Below are positions 20,974-34,692 of a DNA stretch of 62,000 nucleotides, in pieces; positions within the stretch are counted from its first letter, which is position 1, and each line of letters opens with the position of its first letter. This DNA comes from Adiantum capillus-veneris. Its lineage: Eukaryota; Streptophyta; Polypodiopsida; Polypodiales; Pteridaceae. Below the pieces are notes generated by a model. The model searched no databases. It saw nothing but the letters and a program-made list of their open reading frames with translations, and was not told the origin of the DNA. The stretch lies in the NCBI GenBank assembly GCA_014529385.2, contig CM043959.1, forward strand, positions 47,067,428 to 47,129,427. The letters are read 5' to 3'. A program made the position numbers and the translations under genes.

Positions 20974-22798
20974 CAGGGATTGACTTGTCGTTAATGTCCA
21001 CTTGATTCAATTGCAACTTTCTATCAAGCCACTGATTCCTGGTCTACAACCTGATTCCTGTGAAAAATTTATCAAATTAGCTATTTTTCTATAAGGACAG
21101 TAGAGCTCTTGAGAACTCCAGTGAGTGGTCTCTATATTTCACTTCAATTCGTGCTATGGAAGTCAAAATTTTGACTTTCAAATTCAGCTTAGCAAAATCA
21201 AAGGTCTAATCCTCAATCTGTAAAATGAGTGTATCTGTACTAATTTTGATCCAATTGAACCCAAAATTTTCCCATGGCCTTATATTATGCTGGTCTAACA
21301 CTGTATAAGCCCAAAAGTCTGATTTGAAGTCTCTGGAAAGCAGAAGTAAATAGTAGCGATTATTTACTTTTGTCACTTTTTTCCACTTTTTGGATTGGTT
21401 TGGCAAGTATACAACTTGTTATAGCCCTTGGGCAAGTTTCAATTTCACCAAAACTGATTTATGGGGTCCAATTGATGTGCTTGACCTTGTGGTATACTCA
21501 AATTTGTAAAATCACCAAGTTTTGAAGCAAATATAAATAATCGCGATTATTTACTCTTGACAATTTTTTGTATATTTTTATCCCAAGTTTGACACAGATC
21601 TGTTAAGCACCTTATGTTAAGGTCACTAGCCAATTTTCATCAAGTTTGGATAATTTTTTGTCAAATGGTCATCAATTATCTGTCCGCAGACTAACTTTGC
21701 AATTTTTGTCACAGTTTTCACTCCAGTGATCCAAATCTTACCGAATTTGGTTTGTGGGCTTATTACAACATGGTAAAGCTAGTGGTATGCCAACTTGGTC
21801 AAAAAAATTCAAAAACAAGGCAGAAGTAAATAATTGCGATTATTTACTTTTGTCAAAATTTTGTAAGTTTTTGGTCAATTGAGCATATACACATGTTTAT
21901 CACATCAATATAAGCCTATGAATCAATTTTCAACAAGTTTGGATAAATTTTTTCTCAATTCACACTCAAGATTCAAAAAGTCAGTACAAACTTTAGTTTT
22001 CACCCAATTTTTTGTCAGTTTAGTGATCCAAATCTCTTGGGCCTTTACAAAAGTTGTTTGTACACATGCAATGAGTCAATGATATGAGTCTTGTCTAATT
22101 TAGAGCAAAAGTTTAATAATCACGATTATTAACTTGAGGCTTGCAATGAGCACTTTTTTGCAATTTTCTCAAAGACAGTCCTTTATGATGTTTTTTAAGC
22201 CCATAAATCAAGTCAAAACTTAATTTGGCCTAAAATGTCAAGAAAAAGTAAATAATCTGAGTTTTGGTCAACTTCTTGAAATTTTTACCTCGAAGTGTCC
22301 TTGAGCTTACCCACTGGTTTGAACAACTCTTAGGCTTACTCCCCAGTTGGATTGAGTGAATTCGAGTCTTTTCGTGCTAATTTCTAGCCGTAGACCTGAA
22401 ATTCTGCAAGTTTACATAATAACTCACATTTGATTCTTTTAGAGAGAGCAATGCTATGAAATCGCCTCGGATCCTACTTACCCTACTCCTAGTTCCTCAT
22501 GCAATGGGATTGTGGAAAGTGTCTACAACACTCGTTTTCTTGTGTTTTTTATGTTTTTCAGAGTTTTGATCTTAAGACTTGTCTCGTCTACCAATCATTC
22601 TCCAAATCGTAATCTACAATCCTATAGTCCTAAAGGTACTGAGTAAATACAATTACTTCCAAGCTACCTCTACACAACAAAAGACGATAATCTTAAGCTA
22701 TGCGGTTTCTAAAAGAGAGTTTTGAACTCTAGGCGAACCTAGAGGAAGTTAAAGGACAATTACACAAGACGCTCATGTTTTTCCCTAGTTTAGATCTC
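20974..22798 (-). other. Long leader with repeated palindromes
   Basis: These 1.8 kb between primer site and gag have no gene. The palindromic core AATAATCGCGATTATT or close variants occurs at 21346-21367, 21533-21554, 21826-21847 and 22111-22133, with a half site at 22249-22258. Flanking phrases also recur (catcaagtttggataa near 21640 and 21930; gtgatccaaatct near 21727 and 22022), showing a decayed tandem repeat of about 285-295 bp. Possible roles are RNA dimerisation, packaging or protein binding; none is shown. Confidence 0.65.
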
Positions 22799-22821
22799 TT
22801 CGATCCTCGGCAATGACGCCA
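22799..22821 (-). other. Primer binding site, tRNA-Asp type
   Basis: Minus strand TGGCGTCATTGCCGAGGATC lies 2 bases from the LTR end. It complements the 3' end of plant tRNA-Asp(GTC) as I recall it (TGGCGCCGTTGCCGGGGATC) with three differences. This site is typical of Ty3/gypsy Tat and Athila groups. Confidence 0.8.
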
Positions 22822-22823
22822 AA

Positions 22824-25901
<3,078 letters not shown>

Positions 25902-25909
25902 TTTTGGAC
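25902..25909. repeat. 8-bp target-site duplication TTTTGGAC (left)
   Basis: TTTTGGAC is repeated exactly at 26669-26676 on the other side of the inverted-repeat element. Confidence 0.9.
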
Positions 25910-26668
25910 CCCGGGGGATTCACCATGGAAAACTTACCGCACCACGTAAGTCAGGGGAGGGGGGTTTTTTTACAAGTTACATAAGCGTATAAGTTAGGGG
26001 TAGGCCCCCAATAATTTATCTCCTAAGCTTAAAACTAAGGGAGGGGGTATCATATTTAGGGGGACAGGGGGAAAGTGAGAAAAGGGAAAAATGAAAGTAA
26101 TTTTTTGTGTTTGAAAATCATGGCTTCCCAAAAGAGTCTTCCCTCAAACTTGTGAGTCAATAGCTACCAAGACACATGCAAGAACCAACACTACTTTGTA
26201 TCGATTGCTTGTTTTGTTATTATAGTTCATTTGTTGAGGGATGAAAGCTATAAAGAGTTTGTATAGATGAAAATTTACATGAAGAACCTAACGCAACTTT
26301 ATAACCATGTTTTTTGAGTAATTTAGATGGGTCAAAATGGACGAGTAGCTAGAGTGCAGGCTGAACGGGCACATAGTTTGAAAGTCAAACTAAAACAAAT
26401 TGAGGGTACATCTAGTAATGAACAAAAGTGGTTCCTTAATACATTGTCAATCACTATGCTCCACGCTCTTTGACTAGTTTTACTCAGTTGGATCATGTGA
26501 GACCTAAATTTTATATGTAAGATAGGGGTGATAGTTTTTTGCATTGACTTTCGTATAACCGTAGAAAGGGGGCTCATATTCCCTAATATGAATCGTATAT
26601 AGGGGTTTTATCAAAGTTGTCCGCTCGCAGGTGGCATCCCGTTTTGTATATAGAGTGAATCCCCCGGG
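25910..26668. mobile_element. Non-autonomous hAT-like transposon
   Basis: This 759-bp insert has a perfect 14-bp terminal inverted repeat, CCCGGGGGATTCAC at 25910-25923 and its complement at 26655-26668. It is flanked by exact 8-bp duplications TTTTGGAC. An 8-bp duplication points to the hAT superfamily, though PIF or P-type elements with other lengths are excluded only by that number. The interior has no transposase-like frame, so it would depend on an enzyme encoded elsewhere. The perfect duplication suggests moderate youth. Confidence 0.85.
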
Positions 26669-26676
26669 TTTTGGAC

Positions 26677-27146
26677 AAAGAGGGAGAAATTTAAAGTCCT
26701 TATAGAGCCCATTTTAGAGTCCAAAATTTTTCCTAATGTTGATGCTTGTTGGTGTGCCAAAATTTAGAAATAGCAACAAGAAATATATTTTTATCCATTA
26801 TATTCAGAGTATTTTCTATTTGAGGGAGCACATTGCATTGGGAACCATCTCAAAATTCCACAAGGAGAGGAGTAGCTTTGTTTATAAAGACAACAGCGAT
26901 GACAAGGCAATTAAAATTTCTAGTAGCCCACTCGAGTGCCTCAAAATTTGTTTTCAAAATAAAGAAAATATAAGAAGACACTCCTTGATGAGGCCACTTT
27001 TCAAGCAATCAAAAATAGCATGAAGACATTGACGGGAGCAAAGCAAACCCAGACATTGACGGGAGCAAAGCGAACCCCGACGGCCTCTAAAATGCTAGGG
27101 GTCGAATGGCGCGCCTCGAGCCTGTCTCACGGTAAAGCGAACAGGG
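26677..27146. other. Unassigned spacer with a 27-bp tandem duplication
   Basis: No gene is recognised. The unit starting agacattgacgggagcaaa occurs twice in tandem at 27024-27050 and 27051-27077, with one difference. An open frame at 26736-27023 has no known match. Confidence 0.5.
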
Positions 27147-27151
27147 GGCAC
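27147..27151. repeat. Target-site duplication GGCAC (left)
   Basis: GGCAC directly precedes the 5' LTR and recurs at 32684-32688 directly after the 3' LTR. Confidence 0.97.
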
Positions 27152-27372
27152 TGTTGGGATTAAAGCCCAAGTGGCCTCTTATGCGGATATGGCCGGCCGC
27201 CCGCCTAACTCACTTACCTCTAACTCTTTGTATATACTAACATATTCTTTGTGAATACTAAGGATTTGGGAGATAACCCTTCTAACAGATCTCTGCGTAC
27301 TGTGTACTGTGTAAGCTCACTGTGTGTGTGTGTGAGAGAGAGAGTCGACCCACGCTCCGCTCCGCGACTTCA
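27152..27372 (+). repeat. 5' LTR of the autonomous copia
   Basis: 221 bp, starting TGTTGGGATTAAAG and ending CGCGACTTCA. It contains a GT run and a GA run near its 3' end. Confidence 0.97.
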
Positions 27373-27374
27373 AT

Positions 27375-27386
27375 TGGTATCAGAGC
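27375..27386 (+). other. Primer binding site, initiator Met tRNA type
   Basis: TGGTATCAGAGC lies 2 bases after the LTR, identical to the site in the copia at 4221. Confidence 0.95.
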
Positions 27387-28403
27387 CTTGGTTCAGTGCG
27401 GATTTGCGCAATCGCGCGCGCGCACTTTTTCGGCAGATTCTGGATCCGGAGTTCGAAAATTCACACTCGGCGTTCCGGGAGCGTTTCCAACAAGCGACCT
27501 GGGGTTTTACCCCCCTTTCGAAGCCGTTTATGCCCTCAGAATTTCGTTCTGAGCACTACAGCAGAAGATAGATTTCAGCCGCAAAGAAATCCGTCTTGTG
27601 TAGATTGGCAAGCAGGAGGTGGTCGACATCAATATCGACATCGACATACATCACTTATTCGTCTTCAGAGCATCATCTATAGACCAGGTACACATATATA
27701 TAATCAGATATATATATTGCAGTCTGCATTGCTACTTCTTGTGCTTGCCAGGTTCCAGGGGAGGTGTGGCCATACGACGGCTTGACACCACTGGCATGTA
27801 TTGCAGATTGATGTACTGTGATTGTGGGTCTGCTAGTTGTGAGTCACGCTAGCAGACAGACCGCCGCAGCGGTCATAGGACAGTGATTGGTCTATTATAG
27901 GATGTATGCTAGTTCTGGGCAGTTTGCTGAGCCATCTGAGAGGGTCGTGTGTGAGGTTTTTTGAAGCCAAGCACTGGGGGCTGGGTTACCCAGTGTGAGG
28001 TGGATTAGGTTGCTGGAGTTCCCCTCTACACGCATCCTCTTCGGCGACTTTTATCCCTTAGGATGTATGACTTTGTGTAGACACTGGATTGCATCTTATG
28101 CGTCAGGCCGTTGAGGCATTGTTCAGAGTTCAGTCTTGAGACAGATACAAGTTCTGTCATCGCCCAGAGAGGAGACAGTGTATGCTTACAGGATTTGTCA
28201 CTGGTCAGCTATTTATGATTGTTTTTTGAGCTATCTTTTGGTTCCCAGAGCTCAGTTTACAGGGGAGACTCTGTCAAAAATTTTCAAAAATACTGACAGT
28301 TCCTGAGGAGAGGTGTTCAGCTTGTTGATTATAGCTTGTTTACTGTGTACAGAGGCCAGTTTACAGGGGAAACTCTGCCGGATTTTTCTCAGGAGTAAAC
28401 AGT
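27387..28403 (+). other. Leader of the autonomous copia
   Basis: About 1.0 kb without a gene. It shares CGCGCGCGCACTTT, GAGCGTTTCCA and TTTTACCCCCCTTTC with the leader of the element at 4027, at similar spacing. Two near-copies of cagtttacaggggaaactctg-type sequence lie near 28252 and 28360. Confidence 0.7.
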
Positions 28404-30926
28404 TTGGCAGATATGGCATCTTCTCACAGTGAGACTCTTTACAACATAAAGAAGCTGGATGGCACAAACTTTCCATTCTGGAAGAAGCAGATTTGGCAGG
28501 TTTTGGTGCAGAAAAAACAAGTGAAGCCACTGAAGCTCAAAGGGGAGAGACCAGAATTTATGGCTCAAGATGAGTGGGAAGAGCTTGACGAGTTAGCTTG
28601 TTCCACAATCATGCTGACATTGGCAGAAAATGTTTACTTCAACGTAGCAGAAGAGACTACAGCGTATGGCGTATGGCAAAAGCTATGTGATATGTACGAG
28701 AAACAAAGTGCTGCTTCTCAGATTTACTGGCTCAAGAAATTGGTGGATTTGAAGATGAAGGAAGGGACAGCCATGTCAAATCATCTGAATGAATTTCACT
28801 CAATTTTCAGCCAGTTAACAGCACAGGAGATAGTCTTTCCAGATTCAGTGAAGGCTATGTTTCTCTTAATCACTTTGCCAGACAGTTGGGATACTTTTCG
28901 TACAGCGTTAAGTAATTCTGTCGCGCTAGAAGGTCTTACAAGTGCCAATGTAGAAGGCAGCTTGCTCACAGAGGAAGTGAACAGGAAGAACATTGACAAA
29001 GGCAAAGGCAATAGCGCTTTGGTCGTTCGAGGGAGACAACAGTTTAAAGAGAAGAAGGGTAAGAAGGCACAAAACCGAAGTAAGTCTCGTGATTCGAAGT
29101 CAAAGGATGACATAGAATGCTACCATTGTGGCAAGAAGGGTCACATGAAGCGAGACTGTACGAAGTGGAAACAAGAAAAAGGCAAAACAAAGAGTTATGA
29201 GCAAGATGAAAAGAAGAGTTCAGTGAAGATTGAAGAGGTGAATGTCACAGGATCTGGTTCAGACAGTGATTCTGGTATAGCAGCTGGTGACATCTTCCTT
29301 ACAAGCAATCTTGATTCTGTTTTCTTGACTGCAGAGGATGGACATGCTATGAGTGATTGGATTATCGACTCAGGGGCATCTTTACATGTTTCTCCGCACA
29401 AAGAGTGGTTTACATCATATGTGGCTACTAAAGACTATGTCAGACTTGGCAATGAGCAGGTTTGTGACATACTTGGAGTGGGAGATGTGCAGTTGAAGTT
29501 TCAGAATGGCTCTTCTTTATGGCTCAAGAATGTCAGACATGTTCCAGCAATCCGAAAGAGCTTGATTAGTACAGGGAAGTTGGATGATGCGGGTTATGTG
29601 ACAGTTTTTGGGAACAGCGCTTGGAAGATCTCCAAAGGTTCGATGACTGTAGCACATGGCAGCAAGTCAGGAACTCTGTACACTTTACATGTTTCAGAGG
29701 TTAAAAACCATGTAATTAATGTGATTGAGCAGCCAAGTGTGTCACTGTGGCATCGTAGGTTGGGACATATGTCAAAAAGAGGAATGGAAATACTTTCTCA
29801 TTATGGTTATTTGCCTGGATTTTCATTTCAAGATTTCGAGTTTTGTGAGCATTGTGTTTATGGTAAGCAAACACAGGAACCGCACAGATCAAAGAGGAAT
29901 CGTAGGGACGAACGGTTAGCTCTTGTACACAGTGACCTATGCGGACCAATGCCTAGTTTGTCACTAGGGGGAGCAGCGTACTTTTGTACATTCATAGATG
30001 ACTATTCTCGCAAAGTATGGGTTTACTTCTTGAAGCACAAGGATGAGGTGCTCAAGGTCTTTAAGACATTCTTGCAACTGGTGGAGAATCAGAGTGGTCA
30101 GAAGCTGAAGTGCTTGAGAACTGACAATGGTGGAGAGTACGTTTCCAAAGCTTTTCAAGACTTTTGTGAAGCAAAAGGGATTAAGCGGGAACTTACTGCA
30201 CCATATAATCCTTCACAGAATGGGGTTGTAGAACGTATGAATAGGACCATACAAGAGAAAGTCAGAAGCATGTTGTCAAATGCTGAGTTGCCTGATGGAT
30301 TTTGGGCGGAAGCAGTGGCTACAGCAGTCCATTTGATCAACAGGTCTCCTAGTAGGGTTCTGGATAAGAGTGCAGTGGCCGAGATGCTATGGACAGGCAA
30401 GGCACCTTCGTATAAGCATCTCAGAGTCTTTGGTTGTGAAGCTTATAGCCATATTCCTAAGGAGTTCAAAAATAAGTTAGAACCAAAGAGCAAGAAGTGT
30501 ATATTTCTTGGCTACGGAGAATCGGGCGAGATGGGTTACCGGCTTTGGGATCCTGAGTCCAGAAAGCTTATTCGTAGCAATGATGTGCATTTCAATGAAG
30601 CCAAGTTTCACGCTAAGCCAGAGAAGACAGAGGAGATCAGAAGAGTTGTCTTCAGGGAAGATGGACCTAGTGCTAGCACATCAAGACAGCATGGTCAGGC
30701 TCAGGAACAGCCTATAGTGGCTAGAGAGGCAGAATCAGTTGTGGTGAGACGTTCTGAGCGTGTCTCCAAACCACCTGATCGTTATGTGCCATCTCTAAAT
30801 TATGTCATGCTCACAGATTGCGGAGAACCATCTTGTTACAAGGAAGCATTACAAGTGGTTGACTCGAAAAAATGGCAGTTGGCCATGCAGTCAGAGATGA
30901 CAGCTCTGCATAAAAACCAGACATGA
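28404..30926 (+). CDS. copia polyprotein, Gag-protease-integrase part
   Basis: ATG 28404 (MADMASSHSETLYNIKKLDG) opens an 840-codon frame. Residues about 15-190 are a UBN2-type gag (LDGTNFPFWKKQIWQVL). The zinc knuckle CYHCGKKGHMKRDC is at 239-252. The protease motif WIIDSGASLHVSP has D322-S323-G324. The integrase HHCC finger uses H450, H455, C481 and C484, and its catalytic core is D511, D574 and E610 with D35E spacing. The linker with IFLGYGESGEMGYRLWDPES follows. The frame ends at TGA 30924-30926, where copia relatives have Trp. The same frame then continues into reverse transcriptase. Products would form particles, process the polyprotein and insert cDNA. All catalytic residues seen are intact. 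Confidence 0.95.
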   Translation: MADMASSHSETLYNIKKLDGTNFPFWKKQIWQVLVQKKQVKPLKLKGERPEFMAQDEWEELDELACSTIMLTLAENVYFNVAEETTAYGVWQKLCDMYEKQSAASQIYWLKKLVDLKMKEGTAMSNHLNEFHSIFSQLTAQEIVFPDSVKAMFLLITLPDSWDTFRTALSNSVALEGLTSANVEGSLLTEEVNRKNIDKGKGNSALVVRGRQQFKEKKGKKAQNRSKSRDSKSKDDIECYHCGKKGHMKRDCTKWKQEKGKTKSYEQDEKKSSVKIEEVNVTGSGSDSDSGIAAGDIFLTSNLDSVFLTAEDGHAMSDWIIDSGASLHVSPHKEWFTSYVATKDYVRLGNEQVCDILGVGDVQLKFQNGSSLWLKNVRHVPAIRKSLISTGKLDDAGYVTVFGNSAWKISKGSMTVAHGSKSGTLYTLHVSEVKNHVINVIEQPSVSLWHRRLGHMSKRGMEILSHYGYLPGFSFQDFEFCEHCVYGKQTQEPHRSKRNRRDERLALVHSDLCGPMPSLSLGGAAYFCTFIDDYSRKVWVYFLKHKDEVLKVFKTFLQLVENQSGQKLKCLRTDNGGEYVSKAFQDFCEAKGIKRELTAPYNPSQNGVVERMNRTIQEKVRSMLSNAELPDGFWAEAVATAVHLINRSPSRVLDKSAVAEMLWTGKAPSYKHLRVFGCEAYSHIPKEFKNKLEPKSKKCIFLGYGESGEMGYRLWDPESRKLIRSNDVHFNEAKFHAKPEKTEEIRRVVFREDGPSASTSRQHGQAQEQPIVAREAESVVVRRSERVSKPPDRYVPSLNYVMLTDCGEPSCYKEALQVVDSKKWQLAMQSEMTALHKNQT

Positions 30927-32378
30927 AAGTTGGTTAAATTACCACAGGGCAAAAAGGCTCTACCTTGTAAATGGGTTTACAGGTATAAGATCACCTCTCA
31001 TGATAGTCAGCCAAAGTACAAAGCAAGGCTTGTTGCCAAGGGCTTTAAGCAAGAACAAGGCATTGACTTTGATGAAGTCTTCTCTCCAGTGGTCAAGATG
31101 ACTACATTGAGATGCTTTCTTGCATTGGTTGCTATATTGGATTTGGTGTTGCACCAAATGGATGTCAAGACAGCGTTCTTGCATGGTGATTTAGATGTGG
31201 AAATTTACATGCAGCAGCCAGAAGGGTTTGTTGAGAAAGGCATGGAACATTTGGTATGCCAGTTGTTAAAGAGTCTTTATGGCTTAAAACAATCACCGAG
31301 GGCATGGTACCATAAGTTCCACCAGTTTATGCTTTCTCAAGGCTACAAACGTAGTGAGTTCGATCACTGTCTATATACAAAGAAGGCTAAGGATGGCAGT
31401 TGGCTGATCCTTATTTTGTATGTGGATGACATGTTGATTGCTGGCAAACACTTGGAAGAAATTTCAGCTTTGAAGTCAAAGATGGCAAAATCGTTTGACA
31501 TGAAAGACATGGGTGAGGCAAGTCATATACTTGGTATGCGCATTGAGAGAGACAGATCAAAGAAGTTGATTTGGTTATCTCAAACAGAGTATATTGACAA
31601 GGTTTTGCAACGTTTCAATATGGAGAAGGGAAAGGCATTGAGTGTTCCATTGCCACCATATGTGAAACTTAGCAAACAAGATTGTCCTGTGTCTGAGGAA
31701 GAAAAGGCTGAAATGGATAAGATTCCATATGCGTCTGCAGTGGGTAGTTTGATGTATGCAATGATTGCTACACGTCCGGATATTGCATTTGCAGTGGGAG
31801 TGGTTAGCAGATATATGTCAAATCCCGGCAAGAAACATTGGGAGGCAGTGAAAGGTATCATGAGATACTTAAAACATACAAAGAGTATGCGCATATGCTA
31901 TGGTAGTCAGGATTTGAGTGTCAGAGGATACACTGACTCAGATTATGCAGGAGACTTGGATAAGAGGAGATCTACATCAGGCTATGTCTTTACATTGGCT
32001 GGAGGTGCCATATCATGGCGATCTCGATTACAAGATTGTGTTACGCAGTCTACTACAGAAGCTGAGTATGTTGCAGCAAATGAGGCATGCAAAGAAGCTA
32101 TTTGGCTTGGTAGATTGGTTGCAGACTTGGGAATCAATGCAGATATGCCAGAGTTATATTGTGATAGTCAAAGTGCTATACAATTGGCAAAGAATCCAGT
32201 GTTCCATTCGAAGACTAAGCATATTGATGTGAAGTATCACTTCATTAGGGAAGTACTTGAAGACAAGCAAATACAACTGCTGAAGATCCACACCAAGGAC
32301 AATCCTGTTGATCTACTCACAAAGGGACTTCCAGGAGAGGGCTTTGTGCATTGTCGTGAGTTATTGGGCATTGGATAG
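30927..32378 (+). CDS. copia polyprotein, reverse transcriptase-RNase H part
   Basis: This is the in-frame continuation after the TGA at 30924. Reverse transcriptase shows KWVYRYK, ARLVAKGFKQEQGIDFDEVF, QMDVKTAFLHGDL (first catalytic Asp) and LYVDDMLI (catalytic Asp pair). RNase H shows GYTDSDYAGD, STTEAEYVA and CDSQSAIQLAKNPVFHSKTK. The frame closes at about 32376-32378 after HCRELLGIG. There is no ATG at the start of this part, so without readthrough, recoding or a functional Trp codon it would not be made as part of the polyprotein. If the stop is a single recent mutation, the rest is otherwise undamaged. Confidence 0.93.
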   Translation, partial: KLVKLPQGKKALPCKWVYRYKITSHDSQPKYKARLVAKGFKQEQGIDFDEVFSPVVKMTTLRCFLALVAILDLVLHQMDVKTAFLHGDLDVEIYMQQPEGFVEKGMEHLVCQLLKSLYGLKQSPRAWYHKFHQFMLSQGYKRSEFDHCLYTKKAKDGSWLILILYVDDMLIAGKHLEEISALKSKMAKSFDMKDMGEASHILGMRIERDRSKKLIWLSQTEYIDKVLQRFNMEKGKALSVPLPPYVKLSKQDCPVSEEEKAEMDKIPYASAVGSLMYAMIATRPDIAFAVGVVSRYMSNPGKKHWEAVKGIMRYLKHTKSMRICYGSQDLSVRGYTDSDYAGDLDKRRSTSGYVFTLAGGAISWRSRLQDCVTQSTTEAEYVAANEACKEAIWLGRLVADLGINADMPELYCDSQSAIQLAKNPVFHSKTKHIDVKYHFIREVLEDKQIQLLKIHTKDNPVDLLTKGLPGEGFVHCRELLGIG

Positions 32379-32451
32379 ATGGCAGCCATGTAAATCTTTG
32401 TACATTTATGTTCATAGATTTACAGTTACTTAAAGTGCCACATTGGACTTT

Positions 32452-32462
32452 AAGTGGGAGGT
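32452..32462 (+). other. Polypurine tract of the autonomous copia
   Basis: AAGTGGGAGGT directly precedes the 3' LTR, within cattggactttaagtgggag, nearly the same as cattggcctttaagtgggag before the LTR at 7039. Confidence 0.93.
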
Positions 32463-32683
32463 TGTTGGGATTAAAGCCCAAGTGGCCTCTTATGCGGATA
32501 TGGCCGGCCGCCCGCCTAACTCACTTACCTCTAACTCTTTGTATATACTAACATATTCTTTGTGAATACTAAGGATTTGGGAGATAACCCTTCTAACAGA
32601 TCTCTGCGTACTGTGTACTGTGTAAGCTCACTGTGTGTGTGTGTGAGAGAGAGAGTCGACCCACGCTCCGCTCCGCGACTTCA
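32463..32683 (+). repeat. 3' LTR of the autonomous copia
   Basis: 221 bp, indistinguishable by eye from 27152-27372, and followed by the GGCAC duplication at 32684-32688. Confidence 0.97.
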
Positions 32684-32688
32684 GGCAC
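32684..32688. repeat. Target-site duplication GGCAC (right)
   Basis: Exact partner of 27147-27151. Confidence 0.97.
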
Positions 32689-32747
32689 CACCTAGCTTTG
32701 AGGGGCTAGGACGCAAACCACGATGATATGAACATCGCAAAATTACA

Positions 32748-32795
<48 letters not shown>

Positions 32796-33712
32796 CAAAA
32801 TGATGAAAACCCTCGGGGGTGTGAGGGAGAATTATTTCTGCAGTATTTACAAATGACACGCAGTGGTGGTAGAGAGGTAGGGAGAGGAGGTGGTGCAAAC
32901 TACTTGGTGCGTTCTCTAAGACGACTCAATTATTGTGAAGCTTTCTATCAAGAGCGTGTATACACGTATGCATGGACCATTGGAGTCGAGAGATGGACGT
33001 GGCTCCCTTCGCATGGTGCAATTCCCAAGGCAAGCCCAACACACAAGCCCCCTCCCCATGATGGTGATAGTGTTAACTCTTCCCACTACACTCTACCAAG
33101 TGCTGACTTCTCATGAACTGCCCCCCCCCCCCTTATGATGGTGACCTCTCAGTGCCAATTTATAGGTGTTGGCTGCTTGGATTATGGTAATCCCGGTGTG
33201 ATTAAGGTAAGCTTAATCGGGGAGACAAAGCAAGTGGTGGGCCTGGTGTGGTTGACCCTTGCTTTGTTTTGGGAGGTTATTAAAAGATGAGAATCTCTAG
33301 GTGGGCCTTTGTGACCATCACCTAGAGAGAGGAAATTTACAAAATGGGAATTTTACAATGGCTTGGGTGAAAACTAAAGAAATGATGAAAATAACCTATA
33401 AATTACTGAAATTGGCATCGTGGTTGCGTGTTGTCGGCGAATGGTGTGTTGCCGGTGCGTCGGTATAGCGCGTACTTCCTTTCAGGGTCGGCTGGGGCAT
33501 GCCTTCGACACATTTCTCCTTTTTGTTGTCGGCGCGTGATTTAAGTCCTCCTTCTTTTTTGTTGTCGTCGTAGATCTCCTTCGGGTTTTTTTTTTGTATT
33601 TGTCTGCATATATGCGTGTGTGTACGTATGGGTGCATGTGGATGGATGTGTGTGTATATATGTATATGTGGGTCTAAGCTACGCGAGGATGAGGGGTGGC
33701 GGGGGGGGGGAT
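32689..33712. other. Unassigned region, possible decayed LTR
   Basis: No gene is recognised. It begins with accaccta and a GA tract (about 32751-32790), continues through non-coding sequence, and contains a C run near 33121-33132. Style and composition (gcaaaatgatgaaaaccctc, later atttacaaaatgggaattt) resemble LTR sequence, but I found no partner copy in the window. Confidence 0.35.
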
Positions 33713-33725
33713 GGTGTGTGTGTGT

Positions 33726-33798
<73 letters not shown>

Positions 33799-34011
33799 TG
33801 TATGTATGGAGAGAGAGTGTGAGAGAATTCTGCGCTACGCCTGTACAGGCCGAGAGCGAGAGAGAGATAGAGACTACGGGCGGCTCTGTGCAGAGCGCAA
33901 GAGAGAGAGGGAGAGAGAGAGGGGAGAGAATGAGCGTGAGGGAGGGAGAGGATGAGGGTGTGTGTGTGGATAAGGGAGAGCCCCCGTTCTTTGTGCTGCA
34001 CCTTCGGGCTG

Positions 34012-34097
<86 letters not shown>

Positions 34098-34152
34098 TGG
34101 TGAATGGCGGGGGTCCGCGCCTCGTGGGCCGCCCGACAAGAGAGCAAGGAAA

Positions 34153-34183
<31 letters not shown>

Positions 34184-34280
34184 AATTTGGCATGAAGTGG
34201 GGTAAGTGGGGGGGTGTGAGTGTGAGAGAGAGAGGGGGGGGGGGAATATCACTCATTCCTGTTTGGTGGCTCAAGGACGA

Positions 34281-34341
<61 letters not shown>
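33713..34341. repeat. GT, GA and poly-G tract cluster
   Basis: GT tract at about 33713-33800, GA tract 34019-34095, 28 G at 34156-34183 and 59 G at 34283-34341. Between them is low-complexity purine-rich sequence. Readings of Cys-Val, Arg-Glu or Gly repeats here are not genes. Confidence 0.97.
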
Positions 34342-34342
<1 letters not shown>

Positions 34343-34647
34343 AGAGTCAATGGTGTGGGGGGAAAGAGGGTGGGGATAGCGGGCCAAGGGGGGGAGGATG
34401 AGGCCGAGCGGAGGGTGAGGCGAGTGGGTAGGGAAGAGAGGGGGAGAATATTAGCGGGCGAATGGCTTGCATAGAGGGCGAGTGAAAAGAGTGTGAGAGG
34501 GGGCAGGTGTGTGGATAAGAATACGGGAGAGCGGGAGTTTACTTGCAGCTCGACACAGAGGGAGCGCGAGAGGGAAAGCGAGAGAGGGGTCGGGGTGAGT
34601 GCTCGAGGCCACTCCTGGCCGAGGGTGGCCAGTAAGGGGATGTGTGG

Positions 34648-34692
<45 letters not shown>

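Larger units (their letters stand above)
27152..32683 (+). mobile_element. Near-intact autonomous Ty1/copia retrotransposon
   Basis: This 5532-bp element has 221-bp LTRs that look identical on direct comparison, a GGCAC target duplication, a tRNA-iMet primer site, a PPT, and one polyprotein frame (28404-32378) broken only by a TGA. Identical LTRs imply very recent insertion. Domain order gag, protease, integrase, reverse transcriptase, RNase H is copia-type. It is inserted in unassigned sequence on the right side of the hAT-like element. Confidence 0.97.

Noticed and set aside
30924-30926. TGA in the copia polyprotein as proven programmed readthrough
   Set aside because: No recoding signal could be demonstrated; a point mutation at a conserved Trp codon is the simpler explanation.
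33396-34401. Several open frames over 100 codons on both strands
   Set aside because: They consist of Cys-Val, Arg-Glu, Thr-His, Leu-Ser, Pro or Gly repeats produced by GT, GA and G tracts.
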